The position numbers and the translations under genes are program-made. From assembly GCA_903821805.1 (NCBI GenBank), contig CAIJNA010000183.1, positions 1 to 7,918 of the forward strand: a DNA stretch of 7,918 bases. The letters run 5' to 3'. Shown here one piece after another: positions 6,436 to 7,918 of the stretch. Numbering within the stretch: the first letter of the stretch is position 1; each line of letters starts with the position of its first letter. Below the pieces are notes generated by a model. That model ran no database searches and was not told the origin of the DNA. It worked only from the letters and a program-made list of their open reading frames with translations. This DNA comes from an uncultured Campylobacterota bacterium. Its GTDB lineage: Bacteria > Campylobacterota > Campylobacteria > Campylobacterales > Arcobacteraceae.

Positions 6436-7119
6436 TTATTTTTCTTTGTTATTCTGTAATTGTTCTAAAACAATTTTAGCAGCAGCTTGTTGAGCTAATT
6501 TTTTACTATTACCACTAGCTGTAGCATAAATCTTATCACCTATCCAGAGAGAGAGTTCAAATACCTTAAGATGGTCTGGTCCAGTAGCATTTTCAAGTTT
6601 ATAAACAGGAATTGCTCCGAATCTAGCTTGTGTAATTTCTTGAAGAGCTGTTTTGTAATCGCTAAAAAGTTCATCAAGATTAATATTGTCATAATTCTTA
6701 GCCAATAAATCCAAAACAATAGGCTTTAAGATTAATAGCCCAGCTTCAAGATAAATTGCTCCCATGATAGCTTCAAAAGCATCAGAAAGAATTGAAGCCT
6801 TACCTCTTCCATTGTTTCTGTCTTCGGCCTCAGAAAGATAAATATATTCACCTAATTCGATAGCATTAGCTAGTTTTGTAAAGCCTTTTTCATTAACTAA
6901 ACTAGCTCGAATTTTTGATAAATCTCCTTCATGAGAGTCTGGAAATTTGTTGTATAAAAACTCTCCAACTATTAAATTTAAAACAGCATCCCCTAAAAAT
7001 TCTAATCTTTCATTATTGTATGATTTTTTAAAACTCTTGTGAGTTAGAGCCTCGATTATCAGATTTTTGTCTTTAAACTGATAATCCAAACACTTCTCTA
7101 AATGTGTGTATTTCTTCAT
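6436..7119 (-). CDS. rnc: Ribonuclease III
   Basis: RNase III cleaves double-stranded RNA, processing rRNA precursors and regulating some mRNAs. The 227-residue protein has both expected domains. The catalytic domain (about 1-150) carries the signature NERLEFLGDAVL at 36-47, with acidic residues E37, E40 and D44, and DAFEAIMGAIYLEAG at 113-127 with D113 and E116, the Mg-binding pair. The double-stranded-RNA-binding domain runs from about 154 to 222 (DYKTALQE, then GPDHLKVFE and the helix KKLAQQAAAKIVLEQL). The ATG at 7119 is preceded by AAAGGA at good spacing. It lies 34 bases after rnhA and 9 bases before aroC, the same order I recall in Campylobacter and Helicobacter. Confidence 0.97.
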   Translation of the reverse strand: MKKYTHLEKCLDYQFKDKNLIIEALTHKSFKKSYNNERLEFLGDAVLNLIVGEFLYNKFPDSHEGDLSKIRASLVNEKGFTKLANAIELGEYIYLSEAEDRNNGRGKASILSDAFEAIMGAIYLEAGLLILKPIVLDLLAKNYDNINLDELFSDYKTALQEITQARFGAIPVYKLENATGPDHLKVFELSLWIGDKIYATASGNSKKLAQQAAAKIVLEQLQNNKEK

Positions 7120-7153
7120 ATTTTTCCTTTTATTTTATTTGAATTGTGAAATA

Positions 7154-7588
7154 TTATCGTAATTTTTCAGCTTCCGTCTTAGCTAAAATATCACATCGTT
7201 CATTTTCTGCATGACCTGCATGACCCTTAACCCATATAGCAAGTACTTTATGTTTTTTGGAAACTTCAAGATATTCTTGCCAAAGTTCAAGATTTTTAAC
7301 CGGAGACTTTGAGGCTGTTCTCCAATTATTTTTTTCCCAATTTCTAAGCCACTCGTTTATTCCCTGTACGACATATTTACTATCGCTTATAACCTCAACA
7401 TCACATGACTCTTTAATGGCTTTTAGGCCTTCAATAACACCTGTTAATTCCATTACATTATTTGTGGTATTTACCTTATTGCCACTTAATTCTTTTATTG
7501 TATCTTTGTATTTTAGTATAGTTCCCCATCCGCCAGGACCAGGATTGCCTAGACTACTTCCATCACTGTAAAGATGAATTTTTTTCAT
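7154..7588 (-). CDS. rnhA: Ribonuclease HI
   Basis: RNase HI degrades the RNA strand of RNA-DNA hybrids, removing primers and R-loops. At 144 residues it is a full-length stand-alone enzyme. The DEDD active site is intact: D9 in YSDGSSLGNPGPGGWG, E47 in NNVMELTG, D69 in ISDSKYVVQGI and D133 near the C-terminus, together with the flexible-loop His123 in KGHAGH. The basic handle region (WLRNWEKNNWRTASKSPVKN, 80-99) is present as in E. coli RNase HI. The ATG at 7588 has AAAGG five bases upstream and lies 26 bases inside the end of the preceding gene on the same strand, which suggests translational coupling. Confidence 0.97.
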   Translation of the reverse strand: MKKIHLYSDGSSLGNPGPGGWGTILKYKDTIKELSGNKVNTTNNVMELTGVIEGLKAIKESCDVEVISDSKYVVQGINEWLRNWEKNNWRTASKSPVKNLELWQEYLEVSKKHKVLAIWVKGHAGHAENERCDILAKTEAEKLR

Positions 7589-7918
7589 AATAACCTTTGC
7601 TTAGTTGTGGTTTTGCTTTTAAAGTTAAAATATTGTGACAATGTGGACATCTAGTTTCGTACATAGGAACAGTTTTTTTACATTTTCCACATATAAAGTA
7701 AAAATTCAAATCTAAATTTACATCTAAAGTGGAATTTTTTGTTGAAATAAGAACTGTAAGCTCAAATAGTTCACTTGGTAAATCAGTTTTTATATAACCT
7801 TTTGCACTATAAAGGCTTGTTAAAAAATGATCTTTTTCAACAGCATCAAAATTTATATCACTAGAATCAAGATACCAAAGTAAATCTATTATTTTTGAAT
7901 TATTAAATAAAGTTCAAA
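7563..7918 (-). CDS. 3' end of a zinc-ribbon protein resembling the LapB/YciM C-terminus; partial, frame apparently broken near the right edge
   Basis: The open frame codes for about 116 residues after an in-frame TGA at 7916-7914 and ends at a TGA (7565-7563) inside rnhA. Its C-terminal part contains CGKC-x10-CPHC (codons at 7691-7638), a four-cysteine zinc ribbon with the same spacing as the rubredoxin-like tail of the LapB (YciM) tetratricopeptide protein, which tunes LPS synthesis in E. coli. Upstream lie DLLWYLDSSDINFD and SLYSAKGYIKTDLPSELFEL, which I do not recognise beyond this context. No ATG or GTG occurs before the cysteines; the first possible start is a TTG just before them, so this looks like the tail of a longer gene rather than a small gene. 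A tetratricopeptide gene upstream of rnhA in Campylobacterota would fit. Adding one base in the A5 run at 7896-7892 joins this frame to the one open at the window edge, so a frameshift (real or sequencing error) is likely. Confidence 0.6.

Noticed and set aside
7257..7571. Plus-strand open frame of 104 codons opposite rnhA.
   Set aside because: It is long but fully antisense to rnhA, whose catalytic residues are all intact; its composition is that of a complement, with no recognisable family.

Overview
This is an AT-rich (roughly one-third G+C), gene-dense housekeeping segment of a bacterial chromosome. The gene order points to Campylobacterota (the former Epsilonproteobacteria). The block argG / S4-domain gene / tsaE / lptB and the block rnhA-rnc-aroC both resemble arrangements I recall from Campylobacter and Helicobacter relatives. 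Extended -10 style promoter signals, frequent TTG and GTG starts and short gene overlaps fit that group. The genus cannot be fixed from the window; an Arcobacter-like or Sulfurimonas-like organism is a guess.

Layout. (1) Positions 1-2841, minus strand: argG (argininosuccinate synthase), then a gamma-class carbonic anhydrase-like protein, then a YcaO protein that runs off the left edge. These three are probably one operon read from a promoter near 2870. (2) Positions 2842-2928: a divergent control region with a good extended -10 for argG, weaker signals for the rightward operon and a 16-base inverted repeat. (3) Positions 2929-5316, plus strand: a tight, mostly overlapping operon of a small S4-domain RNA-binding protein (RqcP/Hsp15-like), trpD, tsaE and lptB. 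(4) Positions 5297-5352: the convergent junction, holding two candidate hairpins. (5) Positions 5347-7918, minus strand: the 3' end of a zinc-ribbon protein gene resembling the LapB/YciM C-terminus, then rnhA, rnc and aroC, closely spaced and probably cotranscribed.

Functionally the window mixes amino-acid biosynthesis (argG, trpD, and aroC, which makes the chorismate that feeds the tryptophan branch), translation and RNA maintenance (YcaO, S4 protein, TsaE, RNase III, RNase HI) and lipopolysaccharide export (LptB). I found no mobile element, CRISPR array, rRNA, tRNA or phage gene, and no convincing undescribed system. No stretch over 300 bases lacks a gene. The points most worth a second look are the apparently broken reading frame at the right edge (7889-7916), the RqcP-like identity of the S4 protein, and the placement of trpD inside a translation/envelope operon.
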